A stretch of 64,000 nucleotides of DNA from assembly GCF_029784155.1 (NCBI RefSeq), contig NC_073691.1, positions 49,272,490 through 49,336,489 on the forward strand, in the 5' to 3' direction. The notes below the pieces were generated by a model that worked only from the letters and a program-made list of their open reading frames with translations, ran no database searches and was not told the origin of the DNA. The translations under genes and the position numbers were made by a program. This DNA comes from Uranotaenia lowii. Taxonomy: Eukaryota; Arthropoda; Insecta; Diptera; Culicidae. Positions 15,241 through 27,169 of this stretch are shown here, piece after piece; position 1 is the first letter of the stretch; every line of letters starts with the position of its first letter.

Positions 15241-17384
15241 TAGCGTTAGTTTGAATTCAAATTGTACAGATAGCATATGTAAAAGTATGGCACAAGATAG
15301 TAATATAAAGAAGACAATAAACAGCTTTGTTAAAAAAAGGAAATTTTGTTTTTGAGTTATATTCTCATAAAAGCAACAGATTGAATAGGTAGCGGTAGCG
15401 GTAGCTATTTTCACACGAAGCTGGGATGGACAATTCCGGTAATTTATTGATTCTTAAAAATCTTCAAATCAGAACAATGTATTTAAAAATTTCCATTAGA
15501 AAAACCGGGCAATATCTGAACATATCTGAGTCAGTTCCAGGGGCATAACTAAGTAAAATAAAGGGTTATTATAAAACAATTTAAAAAAATGTATATATTT
15601 TTTTAGAAGTGCAGAGTGTTGAATTGTTTTTAAGGCATCGAAACAAAATTGATTTATTTTCATGGTGCAAACAAACAAAACACTTATTTTCGACGTTTAA
15701 ATCAAAATTGAAATAGATTTTTTTATAAACTTTCCAAACAATGTGCAATGTGATCAAAACCGCTCGCTGAAGAAGATAGAAATTTGCTTTCGAAATACCG
15801 GTATTTTAACTTTTATTAAACGTTGGTTGAATTTGACAAAAAAATCTTGCTATTGCTTCAATTCAGTAGAATTATTTAACTAAGCTAGCTCACAACACAT
15901 ACCTATTAAACCAATTTCAAGAAAACACGCCAATAAGTTGCCATTTTCATACATTTTTCAAAAATTTATATAATTCTTACAAATGTAAAAGTTTAAAAGT
16001 AAAATTCCAAAAATCTGAAAAAAAAATCACCACATATAGTTTAAAATAACAAAAATCGTTTGGCATTGTTAACTAAAACTTGATCATTTTTGCACTTATA
16101 CTTCCGTAGGTTTGAGGGCTTCAAATGTTAGGAACATATTTTACAAAAACTACTTTAAATTTAATGCTTACTAAAATACTTAAATCAATAGAATGGACGT
16201 TTTCATTTTTTTCTAATTTTCTCTGATAGCTCACATCAGGTCCGTAGGAAGAACAGACTCATGAGGGGGTGGGTTTGGTGACCATTTTTATATAATATTG
16301 CATGAATAAAAAAAAATTTATAAACTATTTGATTATTAATTTTTAAGTTCTTTTATAAAAATAGTGCATCTTGTTAAATAGAAACATTTGAAAATATATC
16401 CTAAAATCTTTTAGTTATTGATAACGATTACTATAAAAAAAAATCCTTAAGTAACAAAATAGAAAACTTACCTTCATCGATAGTTGGAATCTTAAAATTT
16501 GCATCAAAATCTGATCTGATCTAATATAGTTTAAGATTGCCAGAAGCTCTCCCGCACATATCCGGGCCGGGCAAGTCCGAGCTATTTTATTTGAAACCTG
16601 TTGAAAATCGGGCATTATATTTCCAAAGTTTCAAACCGAACTCCGGGCAATCTCCAGGAAAACTTGACAAAAATCCAGGAACTATTATACAATTGAATCA
16701 TTTTTTTTTTAAATTTGAATTATTTAATCACTAAACCGTTTAAATATGTTTACTTACTAAACCTAGGTTGCAAAAAAAAATTTGGGCGATAATTGCAAAA
16801 ATTTAAATGATGCAAATTGAATTTAAAGTTTGATTTTACAAGTAAAAATGGGAGTAAATCCGGAAAAAATCAGAAGATTTTCAACAAAGTTTGGGCCAAA
16901 CCATCCAGAATTTTGGAAATTTTATATTCGGGAAAGTCCGGGTAAAACCTGGTAATCTGGCTAGCTTAGTTTTGCTTATTTGATTTGAACTCACAATATT
17001 TTAAATCAAGGCTTTAATTTTGAAAAAATAAATAAATTTAAAAATGAATCCAATCATCAAAAGTAAAAAGATAAAAAAATGTGATTCAAATCGAATTTGT
17101 GCAAACTCGATCCTATTTAAAGATTCAAGTTTGAAAATTAATTTTTGAAAAAACTGCAATGTAAATAATGTTGAACTATACGTCAAACCATATGAAATTC
17201 TCTGCATTTTTTAAGAGAAGATATCATCTTCCTTACTTTTCATTAAAAATTAATTCCTGAGGATGGGTTTTAAGACATAAGTTTTTCATAAGTCAAAACT
17301 TACAAAAAAATACTCTACTTAATTTTTGTCATTTTCAGCTGAATTGCGTAAACGAACTGATTCTGGTTAAATTTTATAATCGAA
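15241..17384. other. Unassigned AT-rich DNA with dispersed CCGGGCAA-type repeats
   Basis: Near 16550-16930 the phrases CCGGGCAA, TCCGGG and AATCCAGG recur at irregular spacing. A similar block lies at 27885-28010 (ACCCAGGCAA, CTGGCAAAATCCGGAC). This is probably an old dispersed repeat. No gene is seen. Confidence 0.35.
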
Positions 17385-17650
17385 CTTAAAATTAGAATAA
17401 CAAGCCTGCGATCTCTTGCAATTTGAATTCCTTACTAAAATAATAGTCTTGATCATTATATTTTGATTGTGAAACTCGTCTACAAACTGCATCTGAATCG
17501 AAAATTTGAACCTGAATTAGACATTTTTATTTTCAATCTTTTTCGAAATTTCAAAACGTTTTCTGAAATGAATATAAAAACGGTTTCTGAATTTAAAAAT
17601 ATGAGCTTAGAATTGAAATCAGTTTCAGAGTCCTCAATTATGAATCCATA
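17385..17650 (-). repeat. Dispersed repeat family R3, copy 1 (inverted)
   Basis: GCGATCTCTTGCAATTTGAATTC followed by AATAGTCTTGATCATTATA is the reverse complement, in the same order, of blocks at 29215-29260 and 39190-39245. The rest shares short runs of AATTCAGAATTT type. Divergence is high and no termini were found. Confidence 0.5.
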
Positions 17651-18885
17651 ATAATAATTGTTTCGGATTAAAATGATTATTCTTTATTTGAATTGTGTGT
17701 TATCAGACTTTCAAATCTAAATAAAAATATAATTTCTGAATTAAGAACCAATATCCCCATTTTTAAGCTTTGTTATGATTGAATTTTGTATAATTAATGT
17801 TCACGAACTTCGTATCTGAATATGAAACAAAAACTCAGAATGATATTAACTAAATGTTAAAAATGCGCATGAGTTTCGAAAATTAAGGATCAAATTTTAA
17901 AGGAAATGTTAAACCAAATTTAAACGACGATTTCAAACACAGCTTTCTATTTCAATTGTTTAGGATGACATGATCTGAAATTCAAGAATCTTAAACTGGA
18001 TACACTGTTCGAAATATGAAAACACAAATACAATTTACAAGAGCGAAAATTAACTGAAAAACTGTAGCTGAATTCTGAATCTGGGGTTAGTTTTCGAGGT
18101 TTTGATATCAGTTTTATCTGAGTCAAGATTGTAACTATCGAATAATCTTACTTCATCATCAAAATTTGATAAGGAATAAAAACAAATTTGGGTGTAGAGT
18201 AGAATACCTCGCTTGCTTTTGATGAATCCTCATGGGGGGAGTTGACAAAAAATCATTCTAAAAATTTGATACGCTTCATACTTTGAGCTCGAATTTATTT
18301 TAAGAAACTTTTTTCCGTGTCCAGAAATTCCAGAAATTATTTTGTCGAGGATTTTAATTTTGTACCAGAAAAAAAATATTATAAAAGTTTGTTAAAAACC
18401 TTCATTTAAGCTAAAAAAAACGCTTACAAAATTTAGGCTTATTAAGTCAACGCTAAGAAGTCGCTAAGCTGACAATAATTGCTTAAATTTCATTAATTGC
18501 TTAAGGATTACAGAAAAAACTTCATAGACTGTAACTTATGTTTATACATATGATAAGTAAGTCCTACATATGAATCCTTCCAGGTCAGACTTCAACATGT
18601 CAATCTTAAACTGAAAATACAATCATTAGAGTTTCTGATATGAAATTTCAATTCAAGAATTCAAGAAATTTCAATTCATCAATGAAACAATATTCAATAA
18701 AAAAAAAAATAAATAAAAAAAGTACCAAATGAAACACATATGAAATAAAAAACCTACAATATTTTTGAATCTAAGTAACAAGAAAATCAACTAAAAATGT
18801 AAAATCTCAGAAATTTCATGATTAAAAAAATACTTGAACATTAACATCATTGTTATCATTTTGATCAATTTCTCACATTTTTCAA
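17651..18885. other. Unassigned AT-rich DNA
   Basis: No gene, RNA or transposon terminus is recognised. Confidence 0.45.
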
Positions 18886-18889
18886 TAAT

Positions 18890-21850
18890 GTCAATTTTAA
18901 CAATTTTGTCGATTTTGACTTTTTTTCATTTTTGTCAACTTTGTTTAGTAAGCCAATTTTGTAAATTTTGGAAATTAAGTAATTTTAGTAAATTTTGTTT
19001 ATTTTGTGAATTGTGTCAATTTTGTCATTTCTTGTCAATTATGTCAATTTTGTCAATTTTGTCAATTTTGTCAAATTTTTGAATTTTGTCAATTTTGTCC
19101 ATTTTGTGAATTTTGTCAATTTTGTCAATTTTGTCAATTTTGTCAATTTTGTCATTTTTGTCCTTTTTGCCATTTTTGTCATTTTTGTCATATTTGTCAT
19201 TTTTGTCACTTTTGTCATTTTTGTCATTTTTGTCATTTTTGTCATTTTTGTCATTTTTGTCATTTTTGTCATTTTTGTCATTTTTGTCATTTTTGTCATT
19301 TTTGTCATTTTTGTCATTTTTGTCATTTTTGTCATTTTTGTCATTTTTGTCATTTTTGTCATTTTTGTCATTTTTGTCATTTTTGTCATTTTTGTCATTT
19401 TTGTCATTTTTGTCATTTTTGTCATTTTTGTCATTTTTGTCATTTTTGTCATTTTTGTCATTTTTGTCATTTTTGTCATTTATGTCATTTTTGTCATTTT
19501 TGTCTTTTTTGTCATTTTTGTCATTTTTGTCATTTTAGTCATTTTAGTCATTTTTGTCATTTTTGTCATTTTTGTCATTTTTGTCATTGTTGTCATTTTT
19601 GTCATTTTTGTCATTTTTGTCATTTTTGTCATTTTTGTCATTTTTGTCATTTTTGTCATTTTTGTCATTTTTGTCATTTTTGTCATTTTTGTCATTTTTG
19701 TCATTTTTGTCATTTTTGTCATTTTTGTCATTTTTGTCATTTTTGTCATTTTTGTCATTTTTGTCATTTTTGTCATTTTTGTCATTTTTGTCATTTTTAT
19801 CATTTTTGTCATTTTTGTCATTTTTGTCATTTTTGTCATTTTTGTCATTTTTGTCATTTTTGTCATTTTTGTCATTTTTGTCATTTTTGTCATTTTTGTC
19901 ATTTTTGTCATTTTTGTCATTTTTGTCATTTTTGTCATTTTTGTCATTTTTGTAATTTTTGTAATTTTTGTCATTTTTGTCATTTTTGTCATTTTTGCCA
20001 TTTTTGTCATTTTTGTCATTTTGTTATTTTTGTCATTTTTGTCATTTTTGTCATTTTTGTCATTTTTGTCATTTTTGCCCCTTTCGCCATTTTTGTCATT
20101 TTTGTCATTTTTGTCATTTTTGTCATTTTTGTCATTTATGTCATTTTTGTCATTTTTGTCTTTTTTGTCATTTTTGTCATTTTTGTCATTTTTGTCATTT
20201 TTGTCATTTTTGTCATTTTTGTCATTTTTGTCATTTTTGTCATTTTTGTCATTTTTGTCATTTTTGTCATTTTTGTCATTTTTGTCATTTTTGTCATTTT
20301 TGTCATTTTTGTCATTTTTGTCATTTTTGTCATTTTTGTCATTTTTGTCATTTTTGTCATTTTTGTCATTTATGTCATTTTTGTCATTTTTGTCTTTTTT
20401 GTCATTTTTGTCATTTTTGTCATTTTAGTCATTTTAGTCATTTTTGTCATTTTTGTCATTTTTGTCATTTTTGTCATTGTTGTCATTTTTGTCATTTTTG
20501 TCATTTTTGTCATTTTTGTCATTTTTGTCATTTTTGTCATTTTTGTCATTTTTGTCATTTTTGTCATTTTTGTCATTTTTGTCATTTTTGTCATTTTTGT
20601 CATTTTTGTCATTTTTGTCATTTTTGTCATTTTTGTCATTTTTGTCATTTTTGTCATTTTTGTCATTTTTGTCATTTTTGTCATTTTTGTCATTTTTGTC
20701 ATTTTTATCATTTTTGTCATTTTTGTCATTTTTGTCATTTTTGTCATTTTTGTCATTTTTGTCATTTTTGTCATTTTTGTCATTTTTGTCATTTTTGTCA
20801 TTTTTGTCATTTTTGTCATTTTTGTCATTTTTGTCATTTTTGTCATTTTTGTCATTTTTGTAATTTTTGTAATTTTTGTCATTTTTGTCATTTTTGTCAT
20901 TTTTGCCATTTTTGTCATTTTTGTCATTTTGTTATTTTTGTCATTTTTGTCATTTTTGTCATTTTTGTCATTTTTGTCATTTTTGTCATTTTTGCCCCTT
21001 TCGCCATTTTTGTCATTTTTGTCATTTTTGTCATTTTTGTCATTTTTGTCATTTTTGTCATTTTTGTCATTTTTGTCATTTTTGTCATTTTTGTCATTTT
21101 TGTCATTTTTGTCATTTTTGTAATTTTTGTCATTTTTGTCATTTTTGTCATTTTTTGTCATTTTTGTCATTTGTGTCATTGTTGTTATTTTTGTCATTTT
21201 TGTCATTTTTGTCATTTTTGTCATTTTTGTCATTTTTGTCATTTTTGTCATTTTTGTCATTTTTGTCATTTTTGTCATTTTTGTCATTTTTGTCATTTTT
21301 GTCATTCTTGTCATTTTTGTCATTTTTGTCATTTTTGTCATTTTTGTCATTTTTGTCATTTTTGTCATTTTTGTCATTTTTGTCATTTTTGTCATTTTTG
21401 TCATTTTTGTCATTTTTGTCATTTTTGTCATTTTTGTCATTTTTGTCATTTTTGTCATTTTTGTCATTTTTGTCATTTTTGTCATTTTTGTCATTTTTGT
21501 CATTTTTGTCATTTTTGTCATTTTTGTCATTTTTGTCATTTTTGTCATTTTTGTCATTTTTGTCATTTTTGTCATTTTTGTCATTTTTGTCATTTTTGTC
21601 ATTTTTGTCATTTTTGTCATTTTTGTCATTTTTGTCATTTTTGTCATTTTTGTCATTTTTGTCATTTTTGTCATTTTTGTCATTTTTGTCATTTTTGTCA
21701 TTTTTGTCATTTTTGTCATTTTTGTCATTTTTGTCATTTTTGTCATTTTTGTCATTTTTGTCATTTTTGTCATTTTTGTCATTTTTGTCATTTTTGTCAT
21801 TTTTGTCATTTTTGTCTTTTTTGTCATTTTGTTATTTTTGTCATTTCTTC
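18890..21850. repeat. Nonamer (TCATTTTTG)n satellite with higher-order duplication
   Basis: About 3 kb of a 9-bp repeat. The left edge (18890-19150) is a degenerate TCAATTTTG version that grades into TCATTTTTG. Rare variants mark a duplicated block: ATTTATG (A at 19482 and 20372, also 20138), TTTTTATCA (19799 and 20707), paired TGTAA (19954 and 20862), GTTATT (20023 and 20931), GCCCCTTTCGCC (20077 and 20994). Offsets are 890-917 bp. Nine bases without a stop keep several frames open on both strands; these are not genes. Confidence 0.97.
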
Positions 21851-21859
21851 CATGAATTT

Positions 21860-23717
21860 TCAAAAATTTATTCAAATAAATCAAGCTACTACATTATTTT
21901 TTGTTTAAAAACGATTCATGACACAATTCGGACCATATCTCAAATCATTTTACACATAAATCATCATAAACAATTGGTCAATAATCCGTAGTCAAGACAC
22001 AGTAAAATATGACACACACCAACCAATAAGTCAAATGATCAAACTAATGACACATGTCACCGATCCTAATGAACTGTAGATTTGAATCTATCACTGGAAT
22101 TTTTTTCTCCTATCCTATACCAAAAAAAAATAACTCCCCTCAATTTCTCAAGGCGGAAAAATGGGAAGTGTAATAAAAAAGCGAGCAATTTATTTTCAGT
22201 TTATCGAACATTTTTCCTCGTTTCTTGACAACGAAAAAAAAAGAACCAACACTCGAAACATGACCTCGAAACATAGCTGTTGTTTATTGACTCGCATAAT
22301 TCTCCGATTTTTGTGATAAGAGAAAAGGAAAACCTCGTCCCGAAATTCGCTGGATTTTTTTTACCAAAAAAGGAGAGGAGATCTAATAAAGAAATATGAT
22401 TTGTGTACGCCACAGATTGGGATCCTTGAATTAGAAACTCGTCGTGTGTTCCACCGGAGAGGTTTATCTCCAATGAAAAACAAAACACCCTCACTCGGGA
22501 GGAAAAAACAACATCGGATGAAGTAATAAAAAATGTCTGTTTGCCTAACAACAGGCGCTCGGGTTTGATCGATTGATAACAACTCTGCGCCTCGGCTGGA
22601 AAGAAGGAGCTGAAATAAACCTAGCAAAAATCTGCAATAACCAATAATCTAATAGGGCTGGCAATCGGTTTCCCTCTTTTTCTGATCCACGAAATTCGAA
22701 GGCAGGGCAACAGAAGATTTCGCATTTGTTTGTACGAGCAATTTCCTCAGAAACCGGGGAGTTCGATTTATACCCGCGAAACAAATATAATTTATTTTTA
22801 TTTGCATTTTTATCAATCAGATCTTTTGTTCTCCTGGCTGCTTCAGACACAGTTGAAAAAATTAAACCAAAAGTCATGATTTTTTGGACTTTTTTGAGAG
22901 CATATTTAACTCTCAAAATAGGGACTCAAATTACATAAGATTCCCAAAATCTTATGAATACATTATGTTGGTAAATGATTGTTTTGTTTTTCAAATTTTT
23001 ACTGTGAAAGTTCCACCGGAATGAACCGGAAACATCCGTTGACAAAAGAAGTCTCAAATACTGTCAATTCCCATTATCTCATCGGAAGCTGAGTTTGCTC
23101 GTTCTTTCAGATTTAAGGATGGATGCTTGTTGAGTTGAGGATAAACTCATTCATGGTGTAGGTGGGGAAGGCGAAATCTGCATATCGTTTTGGCGGAATC
23201 TTTTCATTGTGCTGGCTGCTGCTGGTTCTGATCTGATGCTGCTCCTATTAACTACTCTACAATATGTACTCTGCAGCTAGCTGGTTCCAGGATGGTTGCA
23301 GAAATCTCCGGAAGGAAGCGAGCTGTTTTATTTTATTAGCGGAAGCTTCGCACTTTACGAGGCACCCCGGTGTGGTGTTGCCGTCACCCAGATGTAGCTC
23401 GAAGAGTACGCTTAGGTGCCACTAACGAGTTTGGTGTGTTTGTTATGGGTTCAATTTTTGACGGAAGTTCTGATTTTGGCGGTGGCGTCTGTTCTAAAGC
23501 CTACTGAATAAAATCGGACGGATAATCGTATGGATCCATTGAAATAAGCATTGCTTAAATGCTTGAGCTGTCCTGGGGATGGTGATCGGGGTGATCAAAA
23601 AACCGTTACTACATACACGAAATTGCTCGAATTTCTACAAAAAATTAGAAATTTTCCTTACCAACTAGGAACCTTGAATTTAAAAAAAAAATTAGTTTGT
23701 GAGAATATTTATCAAAT
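21860..23717. other. Unassigned DNA, complex block at 22.15-23.5 kb
   Basis: Sequence at 22150-22830 and 23030-23520 is of higher complexity and free of transposon signatures. Several overlapping minus-strand ORFs of 88-123 codons are frame shadows with no recognisable motif. This may be conserved noncoding or intronic DNA. Confidence 0.3.
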
Positions 23718-24190
23718 ACCCAGCAAATATTAAATTGCATTGGAAATGATAGTTCAAGTCGTTGACAATGTTAATGCGAATCGCAATTTTACCACATAAG
23801 TAAACGATCGTAAAAAAAGTTACCTAAAGTCAGTATAAATCGGATATGATAAGTTTGTAAATTTGTTCTCTCGCGCAGGATTCACGTGAGTAAATATTAT
23901 TGTTATTCTCTCTGCGACTAGCAGTGCAACCAGATTGCTAAAAATCAGAAAACTCAATTGTTTAATGAGAGAACCAAGAAATTTTATAGCTGCGAATAAG
24001 GTGTTGAATATCGCCCGATTTGAATAATTTTTATCGCTTAAGCCAGAATTCGAAAAATGTACGTATATTGCCTCCACTTTGGTAGGTCAATGCTGTTTTT
24101 CGAGTTTTATGCGATGATTCTATAATGTACATGAAACGTATTACAAAGTATGTTGCGAGATATACATACAAAAATGCTTGCTGGGCAATT
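23718..24190 (+). mobile_element. MITE family M1, copy 1
   Basis: The left end begins ACCCAGCAAATATT and the right end closes ATACAAAAATGCTTGCTGGG, giving an imperfect terminal inverted repeat (CCCAGCAA...). The interior matches a second copy at 37534-37865: GTATAAATCGG, TTGCTCTC-C-CGC-CAGGATTCA, AATAAGGTGTTGAATAT and TTATCGCTTAA occur in the same order. No transposase. The superfamily is not assigned. Confidence 0.6.
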
Positions 24191-24328
24191 GAGGTTATTT
24201 AATTGGCCATTAAAAGTTAGAAGTTTACTCTAATTGCAGGTAAATTTGGGGTAATTCATTTTAAACGGTCGCTTCAGAAGCGTAGGACAGAGATATACTG
24301 GAATTCTAATTTTTTTTACTACACATTA

Positions 24329-24691
24329 GGCCGGAACAAAATTCAAATCCTTCATTTATCACTCGGAGTTGAAACATCGCGAGGGGGGATAAAAAAAATA
24401 ATGCAAAAAACCAATAAATTGCAAATTGGAAAAAAATACTCGAACGCTTGTATGCAACAAAATTGTATACTTGATCATTGCACAAAACATTTCAATCAAG
24501 TAATTTTTTTAATCGAATAATTCAATGAAATCGAGGATACAAATGGTGATAAAACTCCCATCTTTAACAATTTGTTCTTTGCTCTTGCGTAGATTTGATA
24601 AATTTATCGAAATTTGCATAGGATACTTTAAACTTTATTTATTCCCCCCTTGGGGGTGAGGGTGACAAATGAAGAAATTTAATTTTGATCC
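24329..24691 (+). mobile_element. MITE family M2, copy 1
   Basis: It starts GGCCGGAACAAA after a TTA and matches the reverse complement of 26760-27163 over most of its length: TCGGAGTTGAAACATCGC-AGGGGGG, then ATGCAAAAAAC, then CATTGCACAAAAC. The right end is diverged (AATTTTGATCC). It has no coding capacity. Confidence 0.65.
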
Positions 24692-24866
24692 ACTTTATAG
24701 TTCAAGAATTTTTTTAAAATTATTTTCAAAAATTGCATAGTCACATGACCTAAAGACCTTAATTTATGCATTTTTTTGTAATTTTTCCCAACCTTTTTTA
24801 TTTGAGTTTATATTTCTTCAATTCTACCTTACATAAGATAATTTTTTAAACAACAAATTATTCCAG

Positions 24867-25143
24867 AATGGTGGTAGATTTAAAATTTATTTGCCAATAT
24901 CTACTTTGGACCGAAAAACACTTGGACCAAATATTTCTGACATCAACAAATTGATTGTTTTCCGAAAAATACAGGTAAATTTCTCAAATTTTCTTGTTTT
25001 AAAGTTTTTTGTATCTGTAGCTTTTGACAACTGCTCGTCAAACAGTTGCAATCAACATGGATTGTTAAATGAACAGTTTTTGAAATATTCTGTGTAAATT
25101 TTTTTTTATTTCTGAATTAGAGAGACTTTCAGCCTTTGGCTAG
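24867..25143 (+). repeat. Left arm of perfect 277-bp inverted repeat
   Basis: Its reverse complement is found at 26216-26492 with no difference that I can see over 277 bp. The arm contains a 68-codon frame (24891-25097), a splice-donor-like ATACAG|GTAAAT near 24971-24982 and the hairpin CAACTG-N9-CAGTTG. The frame is probably a fragment of something older; I do not recognise it. Confidence 0.93.
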
Positions 25144-26215
25144 TTCGCCTCTTTCAAAAAAATTAAATTAATGATTGGCTTCGGTTTGAGGGCGATTACA
25201 GAAAACCACATCTAAATGGGGTTATTAAATTAAATCAAAATTGAAAAAAATTATGATTCCAAAATCAAAATAAAAATATTCTAAGAAAAATGATTTACAA
25301 AATTAAAAGCGATTACAAAAATTTTTGAAAAAAGAATAGAATGTTAATTTTACTGTCATCACACATATTCTGAATTCATAATCAGCCATTTCTGAAAAAT
25401 TATTCAGGGCAACATAATTCACATTTTTCCGAGGTGCAATGCTAAGTTTAACTTATTTTAAGGAATGGATTCCTAATATGCAATTACTTTTTTTTACTGT
25501 TTCTTTTTCTTATGACCTCATCTGAGAGATAAGTTCTGCAAAAAAGTTAAATTTAACTTTAGAAATTTTTGCACTTTTTTAAGCAAAAATGTAAAATATG
25601 ATAAAAGTTCTGTAAATGAAGGTTTCAATTTCATTATCATCTTTCTCGGAAATCGCGAGTCATTTAGACTTTTGAAACAAAATTTATAGAAGTTTTTATT
25701 TTGTTTAATTTTTCTAATTCTGCAAAAAACAGGAAATTTGACAAAATTTTAAGAACCCTTTAAATTAATTGATTCTTAGATATTTTTAAAAGCATTAATT
25801 GAATCGTTTTGCAGCCTTAAAAAAATGGTTAAATGAATTGAAATCTTCAAAATCAAATATCCATTAATGATAAAAGAAATAATTGTTAAATTATCAGGTA
25901 TCAGAATGAGGGTCGGGGAAATACGGGAAAATTTTGCTTTTTATGCTTGGTACCGTGATCCGGGCTGAAATTGATCACTTTTTTCAATATTTTTCGATTA
26001 TTTTTTTCTGTTAAGGAGAATGTGGCATGTTTCATACTTTTAAAACATGTACTGGACTCCTATGAAAGTAAAACATGGCTGCAGAAATTTATTATACTAC
26101 TTTGTTTAAAATTTGATGCTTATGGGGGTAACATTGATAAGTCTCTATTTTGACGGTTTTGACGACTTTTCTTGATCATAAAGGATACAAAACATCTTTA
26201 TTGTATAAACAAATG
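25144..26215. other. 1.07-kb spacer between the inverted-repeat arms
   Basis: AT-rich with no recognised gene. GGTACCGTGATCCGGGCTGA near 25950, with a nearby TTGATCAC, resembles the edge of a dispersed MITE-like repeat. A transcript crossing the locus would fold into a 277-bp stem with this spacer as its loop. Confidence 0.4.
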
Positions 26216-26492
26216 CTAGCCAAAGGCTGAAAGTCTCTCTAATTCAGAAATAAAAAAAAATTTACACAGAATATTTCAAAAACTGTTCATTTAACAATCC
26301 ATGTTGATTGCAACTGTTTGACGAGCAGTTGTCAAAAGCTACAGATACAAAAAACTTTAAAACAAGAAAATTTGAGAAATTTACCTGTATTTTTCGGAAA
26401 ACAATCAATTTGTTGATGTCAGAAATATTTGGTCCAAGTGTTTTTCGGTCCAAAGTAGATATTGGCAAATAAATTTTAAATCTACCACCATT
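26216..26492 (-). repeat. Right arm of perfect 277-bp inverted repeat
   Basis: This is the exact reverse complement of 24867-25143. The frame on the minus strand continues 12 codons beyond the left-arm frame because its 5' neighbour (ATGAGTTTGTTCAATGG type sequence, near 26490-26504) differs. Both breakpoints are sharp: the outer edge at AATGGTGG and the inner edge at GGCTAG. Confidence 0.93.
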
Positions 26493-26759
26493 GAACAAAC
26501 TCAAATGATATAAAATAAATCATGAAACTCTACAAAACTGAACACGACACTTTCGGTGGCTCAAAGATACTAAATTTGTAACTTGTGATCCAGTGAATTC
26601 TGAGCTATATTATGCTGAATTTTGGTGTTTCTTGGTTTAGATTTCTACGCGTTCCAAAAAAACATCGGGATTCTCAATGTGTTAAGGCCGAACAACAATT
26701 GAAATCATAAGATAGAAAATTATGCTGCATATATTAAGGGGCTAAATCTGTTAAAATTA

Positions 26760-27163
26760 GGCTGGAACAAATATCAATTTCTTCTTTTGTCACCTCCCCT
26801 TTCGAAATTTCCAAAAAAAACCCGAAAGGGGAAATAAATAATGTTTGAAGTATTTTACGTAAATTTCGAAAAAAAAACTCAACTATCCGAAAGATTACAA
26901 GACCAAAAATCTAAATTTGGGATGATGATAGCTATTTCACCTTTTGTATTCTTGATTTAATTGAATTTTCAGATAAAAAAATTACTTGATTTGTAGGTTT
27001 TGTGCAATGATAAAGTATGCAATTTTTTTGCATACAAGATTTCATGCAATTGATTTCAATTTATTTGTTTTTTGCATTCTTTTTTATTGCCCCCCCCCCC
27101 CCCCCCCCCTTGCGATGTTTCAACTCCGAATGACAAAAGAAGGATTTGAAATTTGTTCTGGCC
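26760..27163 (-). mobile_element. MITE family M2, copy 2, TTA target-site duplication
   Basis: Terminal inverted repeats GGCTGGAACAAAT...ATTTGTTCTGGCC are flanked on both sides by TTA (26757-26759 and 27164-27166). A 3-bp TTA/TWA duplication is typical of PIF/Harbinger elements and their MITEs. Its minus strand is collinear with 24329-24691. It contains the C20 tract. Confidence 0.72.
27090..27109. repeat. Poly(C) tract, 20 C
   Basis: An uninterrupted run of 20 C inside MITE M2 copy 2. The other copy has only GAGGGGGG at the matching place, so the tract expanded in this copy. It is G-quadruplex-capable on the minus strand, and its length is prone to sequencing error. Confidence 0.95.
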
Positions 27164-27169
27164 TTACTT

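Noticed and set aside
19039..21850. CRISPR-like repeat array
   Set aside because: Nine-base direct repeats without spacers in a eukaryotic context; a simple satellite.
19006..21991. Very long ORFs on both strands encoding CHF, VIF, SFL or MTK repeats, up to 705 codons
   Set aside because: They are translations of a 9-bp satellite without stop codons, open in several frames at once. They are not genes.
24891..26504. Two paralogous small genes with identical 68-residue products
   Set aside because: The identity is fully explained by the 277-bp inverted repeat; no upstream start signal or conserved domain supports coding.
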